NCBI RefSeq assembly: GCF_000299895.1 | Contig: NZ_AMRG01000020.1 | Location: 1-38,655 of the forward strand | Direction of reading: 5' to 3' | DNA from: Idiomarina xiamenensis 10-D-4 | Lineage (GTDB): Bacteria; Pseudomonadota; Gammaproteobacteria; Enterobacterales; Alteromonadaceae | DNA: 38,655 bases | Part shown: piece by piece, positions 9,873 to 18,625 of the stretch | Position numbering within the stretch: the stretch's first letter is position 1 | How the letters are laid out: each line of letters starts with the position of its first letter | The notes under the pieces: generated by a model | The model's database searches: none | Told to the model about the DNA's origin: nothing | Seen by the model: only the letters and a program-made list of their open reading frames with translations | Made by a program: the position numbers and the translations under genes

Positions 9873-9901
9873 TTGACAGTCATGCTCGCGCACATTAACA
9901 T
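9873..9901 (+). promoter_or_regulatory. Sigma-70 promoter of the tRNA-Asn pair
   Basis: Perfect TTGACA (9873-9878), a 17-base spacer and TAACAT (9896-9901), followed by TCCGCCCCG, a GC-rich discriminator of stable-RNA type. The first tRNA begins about 15 bases after the predicted start point. Confidence 0.82.
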
Positions 9902-9922
9902 TCCGCCCCGTTGCCGTGATGT

Positions 9923-9999
9923 TCCCCAGTAGCTCAGTTGGTTAGAGCGGTGGACTGTTAATCCATGTGTCGTTGGTTCGAATCCAACCTGGGGAGCCA
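9923..9999 (+). tRNA. tRNA-Asn (anticodon GTT)
   Basis: A 77-base cloverleaf with encoded CCA. The acceptor stem TCCCCAG/CTGGGGA pairs fully, the discriminator is G, and the anticodon loop CTGTTAA gives GTT. It is identical to the copy at 10029-10105. Confidence 0.97.
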
Positions 10000-10028
10000 A
10001 CAAACATCACCCGCAACCTGCATTGAAT

Positions 10029-10105
10029 TCCCCAGTAGCTCAGTTGGTTAGAGCGGTGGACTGTTAATCCATGTGTCGTTGGTTCGAATCCAACCTGGGG
10101 AGCCA
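10029..10105 (+). tRNA. tRNA-Asn (anticodon GTT)
   Basis: Second identical 77-base copy, 29 bases after the first, cotranscribed with it and ended by the terminator at 10115-10147. The identity of the copies is the normal result of gene conversion or recent duplication. Confidence 0.97.
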
Positions 10106-10114
10106 AAATTTCTT

Positions 10115-10147
10115 ACAACAAAGCCCGCTTAATGCGGGCTTTGTTGT
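10115..10147 (+). terminator. Terminator after the tRNA-Asn pair (possibly bidirectional)
   Basis: ACAACAAAGCCCGC (10115-10128) pairs perfectly over 14 bases with GCGGGCTTTGTTGT (10134-10147) around a 5-base loop. The T stretch is inside the stem (CTTTGTTGT). Because it is symmetric it could also end transcripts of the glycosyltransferase gene, which converges on it. Confidence 0.88.
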
Positions 10148-10162
10148 ATCTAACTGATAGCA

Positions 10163-11209
10163 TTAAGCCGCTATCGCCTGCTGTTCCATCTTGCCCCATA
10201 GTTCACTCGCAAGTTGTGCTACGGATTGTCGTTGGCCAGCCAACAACCATTCAGCAACCGCCAGCGCCACATTGGGCCAACTAATACGAATCGAATTGCT
10301 AGCTACTAACCATTGTGCTAATGCCTGCTGGCTTAACTGTGGCATTACCTCAGCAAAGCCATAGCGTTGTAACAACTGCGCGTTAACTTGCTGTTCAAAT
10401 TGACCCGCTAAAGGACGTACCAATAAGCGCTTGCCACTGGCTAATGCTTCGCAACTGGTTTCAAAACCGGCGTTAGCAATAATTCCCCGAGCACCAGCAA
10501 AGTGTTCAGCAAAACCTTGCCGTGAAGGCGGGAAGTACTCAATATGACCATCGCTACAACGTTTCGCCGCAGGATGAAAAACGTGAAATCGTTGCAAAGG
10601 AAACGCCTGCAACAATTGCTGGATAGCGGTTAATGATTCGAACGGTAAATAAACCAGGTAATGGCTGTTATTGGCAGCGCTGCTTGACGCCAATTGCCGG
10701 TGATGAATGATGGGTGGAAGTACGTGTTCGTTGGCCGCAGTCCAATGCATGCCTAACGCCTTGGCAGACGGTGCGAATCGACGCGTGATCAGTTTTTGCA
10801 GTGGTCCCATATTGACGCCAGCAATGTCATTAAAAAACGCATATTGCCGACCAATACCAATGGCGGCTCTTCCTTGGCGTTTTGCAGCCCAGGCCGTGAC
10901 TGGCTCAAAATCGGTCAAAATGGCGTCATAAGCATCTAAATCAAGACGGTTAACATCCTGCCAGAACTGCCGCCAAGGGTTTTGCCGCAATGTTTGCGTT
11001 AGCGATACCCGCCCCTGCTGTACTTGGAAGCTCAACCCATGCCGGTATTGAAAGCCGGCAAAGCGCTGCATATCAAACAACGCTTCGCGCGGTCGCCCCG
11101 AGACCAAATAGTCGGCTTCAATACCGACCTGCTGAAAGGCATCGGCCAGGGCATGGCAACGACTAATATGACCGTTACCGGTCGCTTGAATACCTAACAG
11201 TACACGCAT
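10163..11209 (-). CDS. MJ1255/VC2487-family glycosyltransferase
   Basis: The 348-residue protein looks like a GT-B fold glycosyltransferase. It opens MRVLLGIQATGNGHISR, whose glycine-rich GNGHISR (residues 12-18) is typical of the group. A C-terminal nucleotide-sugar binding stretch includes GIIANAGFETSCEALASGK and the downstream PLAGQFEQQVNA. From memory this is the family named after MJ1255 and VC2487; its acceptor is unknown. Its ATG directly abuts the stop codon of the PAP2 gene (11210-11212), so the two form an operon and may act together on a lipid-linked sugar or undecaprenyl phosphate; that is inference. Confidence 0.85.
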   Translation of the reverse strand: MRVLLGIQATGNGHISRCHALADAFQQVGIEADYLVSGRPREALFDMQRFAGFQYRHGLSFQVQQGRVSLTQTLRQNPWRQFWQDVNRLDLDAYDAILTDFEPVTAWAAKRQGRAAIGIGRQYAFFNDIAGVNMGPLQKLITRRFAPSAKALGMHWTAANEHVLPPIIHHRQLASSSAANNSHYLVYLPFESLTAIQQLLQAFPLQRFHVFHPAAKRCSDGHIEYFPPSRQGFAEHFAGARGIIANAGFETSCEALASGKRLLVRPLAGQFEQQVNAQLLQRYGFAEVMPQLSQQALAQWLVASNSIRISWPNVALAVAEWLLAGQRQSVAQLASELWGKMEQQAIAA

Positions 11210-11746
11210 TTAAACAGACTCCTGCATGAACATAAGAAGCATCCATGCCAAACCGCTTCCCAATAGCATACCGGCGATAATATCGGTCGGATAATGCACA
11301 CCTAAAACGATACGTGACAGGCCAATAGCCGTCGCCCAGAGATAAACCGGTATAAAAAAGGCAGGCATGTAAAACGCACATAAGGCAGCAAACATGAACG
11401 CTGCGGTGGTGTGCCCTGAGGGAAAACTAAAGGCGTCGTGAGCCTTAATGACTGCGACATGGTGAGGTAATCGCTGATAAGGCCGCTGCCGTTTCAGCAC
11501 ATTTTTGAGCGCCCAATAAAGCGGTAGCTCGATTAAAAAGCCGAGTAACAGTGCCCATAACAGCGGATATGCATCGTCGTCACCACATAATTGCGCGATA
11601 ATACAAACCAGTAAATAGCCGTAGCCGTCACCGCTGCGCGATACCCAGCGAGCTGAACCGCCATTGGCAGCCGGGCTGCGCCAGCGTGTAAACCAGCTTA
11701 AACCGGACTCATCAAAGCGTTGCAAACGTATGAACCAGCGCGTCAT
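11210..11746 (-). CDS. PAP2-family membrane phosphatase
   Basis: A 178-residue integral-membrane lipid phosphatase of the PAP2 (phosphatidic acid phosphatase type 2) superfamily. All three catalytic motifs are present: KX6RP at 81-89 (KNVLKRQRP), PSGH at 109-112, and SRX5HX3D at 144-155 (Ser144, Arg145, His151, Asp155). At least four hydrophobic segments are seen. Likely substrates are undecaprenyl diphosphate, phosphatidylglycerophosphate or phosphatidate; the sequence does not decide. It is the first gene of a two-gene operon with the glycosyltransferase and is divergent from the rsx operon. Confidence 0.93.
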   Translation of the reverse strand: MTRWFIRLQRFDESGLSWFTRWRSPAANGGSARWVSRSGDGYGYLLVCIIAQLCGDDDAYPLLWALLLGFLIELPLYWALKNVLKRQRPYQRLPHHVAVIKAHDAFSFPSGHTTAAFMFAALCAFYMPAFFIPVYLWATAIGLSRIVLGVHYPTDIIAGMLLGSGLAWMLLMFMQESV

Positions 11747-11904
11747 GGCAGGCTCCTTATCGGCATCGACAGGCTAAAGCGTAGGCGGCTAAAATGACGC
11801 ATCGGTGACCATTTAATGAAGCTTTGATGACAACGTTTTTAATCGGCATTTGCGCTGCGGCAATAATTCGTCACAGAGAACAAAATAACCCTATGTTTCA
11901 GCGG

Positions 11905-11933
11905 TTGTTTATCGCCGCTTAAACACCGATAAT
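11905..11933 (+). promoter_or_regulatory. Probable promoter of the rsx operon
   Basis: TTGTTT (11905-11910), a 17-base spacer and GATAAT (11928-11933) stand 35 bases upstream of the rsxA start. The two hexamers match the consensus at four and five positions. No activator site was recognised in the 222-bp divergent region. Confidence 0.55.
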
Positions 11934-11968
11934 AACGCTTTTCATTTACCCGATAATGGAAGCCACGC

Positions 11969-12541
11969 ATGACCGAGTATTTGCTGTTATTGGTCGCCAC
12001 AGTATTGGTTAACAACTTCGTGCTGGTGAAGTTTCTTGGCCTGTGCCCATTTATGGGCGTGTCCAATAAACTAGAAACCGCGGTCGGCATGTCGGCGGCT
12101 ACCACTTTTGTGTTAACACTAGCGTCGGTCTGTAGTTACTTAGTCAACGCCTACATTTTAGTGCCGTTAGATTTACAAGCGCTGCAAACGCTCAGTTTCA
12201 TTCTGGTGATAGCCGTGGTGGTGCAATTTACCGAAATGGTAGTGCATAAGACCAGCCCGACACTATACCGCCTGCTGGGTATCTTTTTGCCGCTGATCAC
12301 CACCAATTGTGCAGTACTCGGTGTGGCTTTGTTAAATATCAATGAGCAACACAACTTTGTCGAATCTATCATTTACGGCTTCGGCGCGGCGGTCGGTTTT
12401 TCATTAGTATTGATTTTATTTTCCGCTTTACGCGAGCGCTTAGCGGCTGGCGCATTTCGCGGTGCCGCCGTGGCTATGATCACCGCCGGTTTAATGTCGC
12501 TGGCTTTTATGGGCTTTAGCGGTTTGGTGGCGACCTCATGA
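11969..12541 (+). CDS. rsxA: Ion-translocating oxidoreductase complex subunit A
   Basis: Inner-membrane subunit of the Rnf/Rsx complex, which couples electron flow between ferredoxin and NAD to ion movement; in E. coli it keeps the SoxR sensor reduced. The 190-residue protein has about six transmembrane helices and the family motif [17 protein letters not shown] (about residues 23-39), whose cysteine takes part in a membrane Fe-S site. [12 protein letters not shown] (about 110-121) holds the paired second cysteine. Its paralogue rsxE ends this operon. The ATG is preceded by GGAAG; its stop overlaps the rsxB start as ATGA. Confidence 0.97.
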   Translation: MTEYLLLLVATVLVNNFVLVKFLGLCPFMGVSNKLETAVGMSAATTFVLTLASVCSYLVNAYILVPLDLQALQTLSFILVIAVVVQFTEMVVHKTSPTLYRLLGIFLPLITTNCAVLGVALLNINEQHNFVESIIYGFGAAVGFSLVLILFSALRERLAAGAFRGAAVAMITAGLMSLAFMGFSGLVATS

Positions 12542-13110
12542 GTGTACTCACCGCGATCATTGTCATTGGTGTGCTGGCACTGGTATTCGGCATCGTACTG
12601 GGCTTTGCCGCGGTACGTTTTCACGTCGAAAGCGATCCCATTGTCGACCAGATTGATGCCATCTTACCGCAGACGCAGTGCGGACAATGTGGTTATCCGG
12701 GTTGTCGCCCGTATGCCGAAGCCATTGCCAACGGCGACGATATCAATAAGTGCCCTCCCGGTGGCGAAGCAACCATTAAACAATTAGCTGACTTAATGGG
12801 AGTTGAAGCAAAGCCACTGGATGCCGCCCACGGCGAAGAAGACGTCAAGCGCGTGGCGGTTATCCGCGAAGACGAATGTATCGGCTGTACAAAGTGCATT
12901 CAGGCTTGTCCGGTCGACGCCATTTTGGGGGCTGCACGGCACATGCACACGGTGATTGAACACGAATGCACTGGCTGCGATTTATGCGTCGAACCCTGTC
13001 CGGTTGATTGTATTGATATGGTGCCAGTCGAAACACGTCCAGAAACCTGGCAGTGGAACCTTAAGCAGGTGGCGGAAAGCCACGGTATTCCTGTGAAAAT
13101 GGTGGAGTAA
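12538..13110 (+). CDS. rsxB: Ion-translocating oxidoreductase complex subunit B (Fe-S protein)
   Basis: Membrane-anchored iron-sulfur electron carrier of the Rnf complex. The 190-residue protein has one N-terminal transmembrane helix (about 4-26). Next comes a four-cysteine [4Fe-4S] motif, CGQCGYPGC plus Cys72 (Cys48, 51, 56, 72). Two ferredoxin-type clusters follow: Cys114, 117, 120, 124 and Cys144, 147, 150, 154. All ligands are intact. Translation is coupled to rsxA by a 4-base ATGA overlap and rsxC follows after 7 bases. Confidence 0.97.
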   Translation: MSVLTAIIVIGVLALVFGIVLGFAAVRFHVESDPIVDQIDAILPQTQCGQCGYPGCRPYAEAIANGDDINKCPPGGEATIKQLADLMGVEAKPLDAAHGEEDVKRVAVIREDECIGCTKCIQACPVDAILGAARHMHTVIEHECTGCDLCVEPCPVDCIDMVPVETRPETWQWNLKQVAESHGIPVKMVE

Positions 13111-13117
13111 GTCGGTC

Positions 13118-15256
13118 ATGCAACGAAGTAAAGCGCAAATCGAACAAGGCCACATCTGGACTTTTCCCGGCGGCATTCATCCGCCGCAACGGAAAACCTT
13201 GTCGAACGCCTCGGCCATCGCCCGTCCACCATTACCACCACAACTGGTATTGTTAGTTCGCCAACACATCGGTCAAGCCGGTGATATTCAAGTGCAAGTC
13301 GGCGATCAGGTATTAAAGGGTCAGCCCTTAACGGCAAGCGGCGCCAGTCGCGGCTTGCCTTTACACGCTCCAACCTCGGGTTTAGTCACCGCCATCGAAG
13401 AACGTCCCAGCGCCCATCCATCGGCGCTGCCGGAGCTGGCGGTCATGATCACACCGGACGGCGAAGAACGCTGGATTGAGCGCCAACCGCTACGCAATTA
13501 TCAACAGCTAGACGCCGCCAGTCTGATTGATCTGATTCAGCAAGCCGGTATCGCAGGCTTAGGTGGCGCTGGTTTTCCGACAGCGCAAAAACTGGCACCA
13601 CAAAAACCGCTCGATTATCTGATCATTAATGGTGTCGAATGCGAACCTTATATTACTGCCGATGATCGTCTGATGCGTGAGTACGCCGCCGATATCGTCG
13701 CCGGTATCGAGATTTTACAGCACATTACCCACATTGAACGAGTCCTGATAGGGATCGAGGACAACAAGCCAGAAGCCATTATGGCAATGCGCGAAGCCTG
13801 TCAGAATAAACCACAGCTGTCGGTGCGCGAAGTCCCCACGAAGTACCCATCGGGAGGCGAAAAGCAGCTTATTCAGCTGCTCACCGGCCGCCAAGTACCA
13901 AGTCGCGGCTTACCCATCGATATTGGTTTGCTAGTACAAAACGTCGGTACCGCATTTGCCGTTAAGCGCGCCATCATTGATGGCGAACCGTTGCTCGAGC
14001 GCGTCGTCACATTGACCGGTGAAGCCCTGCAACGACCCGGGAATGTGTGGGCCTTACTCGGCACGCCGGTTAAACACTTGTTGCACTACGCCGAGTATCA
14101 GCCTCAATCTAACGGCAAGATCATTATGGGTGGACCGATGATGGGCTTTACCCTGCCTACCGATGCGGTGCCGATCGTCAAGATCAGTAACTGCGTATTG
14201 GCCCCCACCACGCAAGAACTGCCCGACAGCGGCGCCGAAATGCCCTGCATTCGTTGTGGCGCTTGCGCCGATGTCTGCCCAGCGTCGTTATTGCCGCAAC
14301 AATTACAGTGGCTAGCAAAAGCCAAAGACTACGACGCGCTGGATGAACATAACCTGTTTGACTGCATCGAGTGTGGTGCCTGCGCTTACGTCTGCCCTAG
14401 CGATATTCCGCTGGTGCATTATTATCGTCAAGCCAAAGCCGAGATCCGCCAAGTCGCCCGTGAAAAAGCCAAAGCTGAGATTGCGCGCGAACGTTTTGAA
14501 GCCCGTCAAGCACGTTTAGAGCGTGAAAAAGAAGAGCGCTTAGCTCGCCATCGGAAAGCCTCGGCGGCGCGCCAGGCAGCACAAGCCGATACCGGCAACG
14601 ATGGCGACAACGCGAAAGCTAATACCGGCGAACCGTCGGCAGCAGTCAAAGCCGCGTTAGCGCGCGCCAAAGCCAAGAAGCAAGCGCAACAAGCGGGTGC
14701 TGAGAATGAGGTTGATGTTAAGACTGATAGCGACGAAAAGCAGACAGCAACGACCAAGACTGACGATAAAAGCGCCGCAGTTGCGGCGGCAATCGCTCGC
14801 GCCAAGGCGAAAAAAGCCAAGCCAGATGGTAGCCCCGACAACAGCGAGATGGCGAGATTACGCGAACAGCGTAAAGCCGAAGCGCGCCAGCGTAAAGCTG
14901 AACGAGAGCAACAAGCTGAGCAACAGCAAGCGGCCAAGACAACGACTCATGATGAAGCGCCACAGCAAGCGTCGGACGATAAACGCCAAGCAGCCGTGCA
15001 AGCCGCGATCGCGCGCGCTAAGGCTAAGAAGCAAGCTGCGCAAGCCCAAACAGACGTTGCCAAGAACGATGCGGCAAGCAATCCTACAAATAGTGATGAG
15101 TCTGCTGACAGCAACCCGGCTAGCACGGATAAGCCAGCGACCGACGACGACCGTAAGCAAGCCGCAATTAAAGCGGCCATCGCCCGCGCTAAAGCAAAAA
15201 AGCAAGCCGCACAATCATCAACGACTCAACAGCCACAGGACGATAACGACTCATGA
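13118..15256 (+). CDS. rsxC: Ion-translocating oxidoreductase complex subunit C
   Basis: Peripheral NADH/FMN-linked subunit of the Rnf complex. In the 712-residue protein, residues 1-440 are the conserved part: a glycine-rich AGLGGAGFPT (146-155) in the NADH/FMN region and two [4Fe-4S] motifs, Cys377/380/383/387 and Cys416/419/422/426. Residues 440-712 form a charged Ala/Lys/Gln-rich extension containing four copies of a repeat. Long variable tails of this kind are known in gammaproteobacterial RsxC. GGAG precedes the ATG within the end of rsxB. The stop overlaps rsxD as ATGA. Confidence 0.96.
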   Translation: MQRSKAQIEQGHIWTFPGGIHPPQRKTLSNASAIARPPLPPQLVLLVRQHIGQAGDIQVQVGDQVLKGQPLTASGASRGLPLHAPTSGLVTAIEERPSAHPSALPELAVMITPDGEERWIERQPLRNYQQLDAASLIDLIQQAGIAGLGGAGFPTAQKLAPQKPLDYLIINGVECEPYITADDRLMREYAADIVAGIEILQHITHIERVLIGIEDNKPEAIMAMREACQNKPQLSVREVPTKYPSGGEKQLIQLLTGRQVPSRGLPIDIGLLVQNVGTAFAVKRAIIDGEPLLERVVTLTGEALQRPGNVWALLGTPVKHLLHYAEYQPQSNGKIIMGGPMMGFTLPTDAVPIVKISNCVLAPTTQELPDSGAEMPCIRCGACADVCPASLLPQQLQWLAKAKDYDALDEHNLFDCIECGACAYVCPSDIPLVHYYRQAKAEIRQVAREKAKAEIARERFEARQARLEREKEERLARHRKASAARQAAQADTGNDGDNAKANTGEPSAAVKAALARAKAKKQAQQAGAENEVDVKTDSDEKQTATTKTDDKSAAVAAAIARAKAKKAKPDGSPDNSEMARLREQRKAEARQRKAEREQQAEQQQAAKTTTHDEAPQQASDDKRQAAVQAAIARAKAKKQAAQAQTDVAKNDAASNPTNSDESADSNPASTDKPATDDDRKQAAIKAAIARAKAKKQAAQSSTTQQPQDDNDS
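14639..15205 (+). repeat. Four dispersed 15-residue Ala/Lys repeats in the RsxC tail
   Basis: The unit AA(V/I)xAA(I/L)ARAKAKK(Q/A) occurs at RsxC residues 508-522, 553-567, 625-639 and 682-696, separated by variable acidic/Gln/Thr-rich linkers. The ARAKAKK core is invariant. It is predicted to form short amphipathic or basic helices. Confidence 0.9.
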
Positions 15257-16311
15257 GCTTCCGCATAGCCCCCTCACCCCATGGTCACGTGCAGCGTGCA
15301 ACCAGCGACGTGATGCGCTGGGTGGTGTTAGCGTTGCTTCCCGGCGTGATTGTGCAGCTCGTGTTTTTTGGCTGGGGTGTATTGTTTCAGTTAGTACTCG
15401 CTATCAGTACCGCCTACGTTTGTGAAGCGCTTTGCGTGCAAGCCCGAGATCGTGCAGCGTGGCCGGTACTAAAAGACAATACCGCGTTAGTCACTGCCTC
15501 GTTACTGGCGCTGAGTATCCCGCCGTTAACGCCATGGTGGGTCATCGTCATTGGTGTTATTTTTGCTATCGTTGTGGTTAAACACGTCTACGGCGGTGTC
15601 GGTCAGAATATCTTTAATCCGGCCATGGCCGGTTACGTGCTGTTACTGGTCTCGTTCCCAGTGCAAATGACCAGTTGGCTACCGCCTATGCAGCTGAGTC
15701 AATACAGTTTGGGCTTATGGGATAGCTTGCACGTGATCTTGTTCGAATTTACCCCCGATGGCTATAGCGTCGAGCAGTTACGTACCAGCGTTGACGGTAT
15801 TACCATGGCCACGCCATTGGATTCGGCGAAAACCGACTTAAGCTTAGGCTATACCGCTTCGGAAGCGTTACAAAAGCCGATATTCAGTGACTTTGCCGGA
15901 CTCGGTTGGCAGTGGTTAAACCTCGCTTATTTAGCCGGTGGCCTGTTACTCATCAAGCTACGTATCATTAGCTGGCACATTCCGCTTGGTCTGCTACTCG
16001 GCCTTTGCGTGCCCGCTTTATTACAGGTTGCTTTTGCCCCCGATACCAGTATTGGACCGTTAATTCATGCACTGAGTGGCGCGACCATGCTCGGCGCCTT
16101 CTTTATTGCTACCGACCCGGTCTCGGCAGCCACCTCCAATCGCGGTCGTTTATACTTTGGTTTATTGATCGGCGTGCTAGTCTTTTTAATTCGCACTTGG
16201 GGTGGATATCCTGATGCAATCGCCTTTGCCGTGCTGCTAGCGAATATGTGCGTACCGGTAATCGACAAGTACACCAAGCCAACCGCATACGGCCATCGGA
16301 GAGAATCATGA
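15253..16311 (+). CDS. rsxD: Ion-translocating oxidoreductase complex subunit D
   Basis: Integral-membrane flavoprotein of the Rnf complex, homologous to NqrB. The 352-residue protein has about nine or ten hydrophobic segments. The motif DGITMATPL places Thr187 exactly where the covalent FMN is attached in characterised RnfD proteins. GGVGQNIFNPAMAGYVL (114-130) and the late segment FIATDPVSAAT are further family marks. Both ends overlap neighbours by ATGA (rsxC and rsxG), which implies tight translational coupling. Confidence 0.96.
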   Translation: MSFRIAPSPHGHVQRATSDVMRWVVLALLPGVIVQLVFFGWGVLFQLVLAISTAYVCEALCVQARDRAAWPVLKDNTALVTASLLALSIPPLTPWWVIVIGVIFAIVVVKHVYGGVGQNIFNPAMAGYVLLLVSFPVQMTSWLPPMQLSQYSLGLWDSLHVILFEFTPDGYSVEQLRTSVDGITMATPLDSAKTDLSLGYTASEALQKPIFSDFAGLGWQWLNLAYLAGGLLLIKLRIISWHIPLGLLLGLCVPALLQVAFAPDTSIGPLIHALSGATMLGAFFIATDPVSAATSNRGRLYFGLLIGVLVFLIRTWGGYPDAIAFAVLLANMCVPVIDKYTKPTAYGHRRES

Positions 16312-16949
16312 TCACGCTCAAGAGCATGCGTAAGAACGGCTTAATTTTGGGCGCATTCGCGGTTATCGCCACCGGCTTGGTAGTGGGCATTGCCAAATTA
16401 ACCGAAGCACCGATTGCTGCGCAGCAACGCGCCGAGTTGATGAACACGCTTAACGTGCTGATCCCACCGCAGCGTCATGACAACGATTTATACCATGCCT
16501 GTCGGCTCATCGATGCTCCTGAGCTAGGCGGCGAACAGCCTAAACGCTTATATATCGCACGCCTCCAGCAACAAGCGCAGGCCATTGCCATTGAAGCCAC
16601 CGCGCCCAATGGTTATAGCGGCGCAATCAAACTGTTGGTGGCAATCAATGTAGATGGCAGCGTCGCCGGAGTGCGTGTTTTACAACACAACGAAACACCC
16701 GGTTTAGGCGATAAAATTGAACACCGTAAAAGCGACTGGATAGAAAGCTTTAACGGTATGACCGTACGTGGTGACGACGATAAGCGCTGGGCCGTGCAAC
16801 GTGATGGCGGTAGCTTCGATCAGTTTACCGGTGCGACCATCACTCCGCGCGCGGTGGTGGGCGCCGTAGCGCGTACGGTAAGCTATGTTAAACAGCATCA
16901 GCAACAGTTACTGTCAGCACAACTGGCGCGCTGTTCGGAGGCTTCATGA
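16308..16949 (+). CDS. rsxG: Ion-translocating oxidoreductase complex subunit G
   Basis: Periplasm-facing flavoprotein subunit with one N-terminal membrane helix (about residues 9-29) and covalent FMN. The 213-residue product contains FTGATITP, the S/T-G-A-T flavinylation motif, with Thr177 as the expected FMN-bearing residue. The start at 16308 is preferred over an upstream in-frame start because it makes the ATGA overlap with rsxD and is preceded by CGGAGAG. Flavinylation needs an ApbE-type transferase, not encoded in this window. Confidence 0.95.
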   Translation: MITLKSMRKNGLILGAFAVIATGLVVGIAKLTEAPIAAQQRAELMNTLNVLIPPQRHDNDLYHACRLIDAPELGGEQPKRLYIARLQQQAQAIAIEATAPNGYSGAIKLLVAINVDGSVAGVRVLQHNETPGLGDKIEHRKSDWIESFNGMTVRGDDDKRWAVQRDGGSFDQFTGATITPRAVVGAVARTVSYVKQHQQQLLSAQLARCSEAS

Positions 16950-17635
16950 ACGAATATAAGAACCTGACGCTGCAAGGCCTATGGCATAACAACCCGGCGC
17001 TGGTGCAACTGCTCGGCTTGTGTCCACTGCTAGCGGTCACCGCTACTGTCACCAATGCCATGGGTTTAGGTTTTGCCACCCTCTTGGTCTTAGTCGGCTC
17101 GAACGTTACCGTATCCTTGGTGCGTAACTGGGTGCCGGCTGAAATTCGAATTCCGGTATTTGTGATGATCATCGCGGCTTTCGTCACCGTGGTACAACTA
17201 CTGATGAATGCCTACTTGTACGGTTTATATCAAGCCTTAGGTATTTTTATTCCGTTGATCGTCACCAACTGCGCCATCATTGGGCGTGCCGAGGCTTATG
17301 CTTCAAAAAATCCGGCCCCCCAAGCCGCCTTTGACGGCTTGATGATGGGCTTAGGCTTTACCTTAGTGTTGATGGTGCTGGGGGGCATGCGCGAAATCAT
17401 CGGTAACGGCACGCTGTTCGATGGTGCCGAGTTGCTACTGGGAAATTGGGCGACGTCGTTACGGATCGAATTGTTCAGCGTGGATTACCCGTTACTGCTG
17501 GCTATTTTACCGCCCGGAGCCTTTATCGGCATGGGCTTTTTAATCGCCTTAAAGAACGTCATCGACCGCCGCCGCGAAGCTCGTCAGCATCAGCCCGCAA
17601 AAGAAGTCACCCGGGCACGGGTAACGGCGCAATAG
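16946..17635 (+). CDS. rsxE: Ion-translocating oxidoreductase complex subunit E
   Basis: Integral-membrane subunit, paralogue of RsxA and homologue of NqrD. The 229-residue protein has about six helices. [17 protein letters not shown] (about residues 24-40) and [13 protein letters not shown] (about 106-118) carry the two cysteines that form a membrane-embedded Fe-S centre with those of RsxA. It ends with a basic tail. The start overlaps rsxG by ATGA. nth follows 48 bases later, as in many gammaproteobacteria. Confidence 0.96.
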   Translation: MNEYKNLTLQGLWHNNPALVQLLGLCPLLAVTATVTNAMGLGFATLLVLVGSNVTVSLVRNWVPAEIRIPVFVMIIAAFVTVVQLLMNAYLYGLYQALGIFIPLIVTNCAIIGRAEAYASKNPAPQAAFDGLMMGLGFTLVLMVLGGMREIIGNGTLFDGAELLLGNWATSLRIELFSVDYPLLLAILPPGAFIGMGFLIALKNVIDRRREARQHQPAKEVTRARVTAQ

Positions 17636-17683
17636 TATGAGCTTGAGGTAAGATATCAATCAGTCATTGATAAACTGTGAAGC

Positions 17684-18319
17684 ATGAATAAACAAAAACG
17701 TATTGAAATTTTAACGCGCCTGCGCGCCAACAATCCGCACCCGACCACCGAACTGAATTACCGTAACCCGTTCGAGTTATTGATTGCCGTCTTGCTGTCG
17801 GCGCAAGCCACCGATGTCGGTGTTAATAAGGCGACCGTAGGCTTGTTTGCCGCAGGACCCACACCAGAAGCTATGTTAGCGTTGGGCGTCGATGGTGTTA
17901 AACAACACATCAAAACCATCGGTTTGTTCAATTCAAAAGCCGAAAACGTCATCAAAACCTGCCGCATACTGGTAGAACAGTACGACAGCCAAGTACCAGA
18001 AGACCGCGAGGCACTAGAAGCCTTGCCCGGGGTGGGTCGCAAAACCGCCAACGTGGTCCTGAATACCGCTTTTGGCTGGCCGACAATTGCCGTCGATACG
18101 CATATCTATCGGGTCGCCAACCGCACTCGCTTCGCACCCGGCAAAACCGTGCGTGAAGTAGAGGACAAACTGGTCAAAGTCATACCTGCCGAATTTAAAG
18201 TCGATGCCCACCACTGGTTCATTCTGCACGGCCGCTACACCTGTATTGCACGCAAGCCGCGCTGTGGTTCGTGTTTGATCGAGGATTTATGTGAGTTTAA
18301 GGATAAAACTGAGTTATAA
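17684..18319 (+). CDS. nth: Endonuclease III (DNA glycosylase/AP lyase)
   Basis: Base-excision repair enzyme removing oxidised pyrimidines and cutting the resulting AP site. The 211-residue length equals the E. coli protein. The helix-hairpin-helix LPGVGRKTA (114-122) contains catalytic Lys120, and Asp138 lies in VDTHIYRV. The [4Fe-4S] loop ligands Cys187, Cys194, Cys197 and Cys203 are present in the C-x6-C-x2-C-x5-C pattern; all positions agree with E. coli numbering. Probably the last gene of the rsx transcript. No clear terminator is seen after it. Confidence 0.98.
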   Translation: MNKQKRIEILTRLRANNPHPTTELNYRNPFELLIAVLLSAQATDVGVNKATVGLFAAGPTPEAMLALGVDGVKQHIKTIGLFNSKAENVIKTCRILVEQYDSQVPEDREALEALPGVGRKTANVVLNTAFGWPTIAVDTHIYRVANRTRFAPGKTVREVEDKLVKVIPAEFKVDAHHWFILHGRYTCIARKPRCGSCLIEDLCEFKDKTEL

Positions 18320-18459
18320 ATTTTACCAACGTGTTCGCTAGCCAGCCTTAATTCGTATTCATTGAAGACTCACCTTAGCAGCGCAATGGATATAATTAAC
18401 ACTGTTTAAGAATGAGTTAACTTGTGTCTGCAGAAGGCTTTGTATACCCTACCGCATCC

Positions 18460-18497
18460 TAGTCTGTTGCAAACACGTTAACGTGTCATTCAGACTA
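18460..18497. repeat. Nested inverted repeat upstream of the orphan lipoprotein gene
   Basis: The perfect 14-bp palindrome ACACGTTAACGTGT (18473-18486) is flanked by TAGTCTG (18460-18466) and CAGACTA (18491-18497), which are inverted copies of each other. No T run follows, so it is not a standard terminator. It could be an operator or a small element end. The remainder of the 306-bp gap (18320-18625) shows only the promoter candidate at 18555-18584. Confidence 0.6.
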
Positions 18498-18554
18498 AGG
18501 CCATTAAAATAAAACTGTACCGTAATGCCTGGCTCAAAACCGCTGGCTAATGGC

Positions 18555-18584
18555 TTGTTGAGTCAAGCAAATGACGGTTATAAA
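18555..18584 (+). promoter_or_regulatory. Candidate promoter of the orphan lipoprotein gene
   Basis: TTGTTG (18555-18560) and TATAAA (18579-18584) are 18 bases apart, in an AT-rich stretch 42 bases before the start codon. Match to consensus is moderate. Confidence 0.4.
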
Positions 18585-18625
18585 TAAATTAATTTAGTCT
18601 TACCATCAAAGGTCGTGAAAATATT

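Noticed and set aside
14506-14937. 143-codon minus-strand frame inside rsxC
   Set aside because: It is the antisense of the Ala/Lys repeat region, which lacks stops because of composition; no ribosome site or homology.
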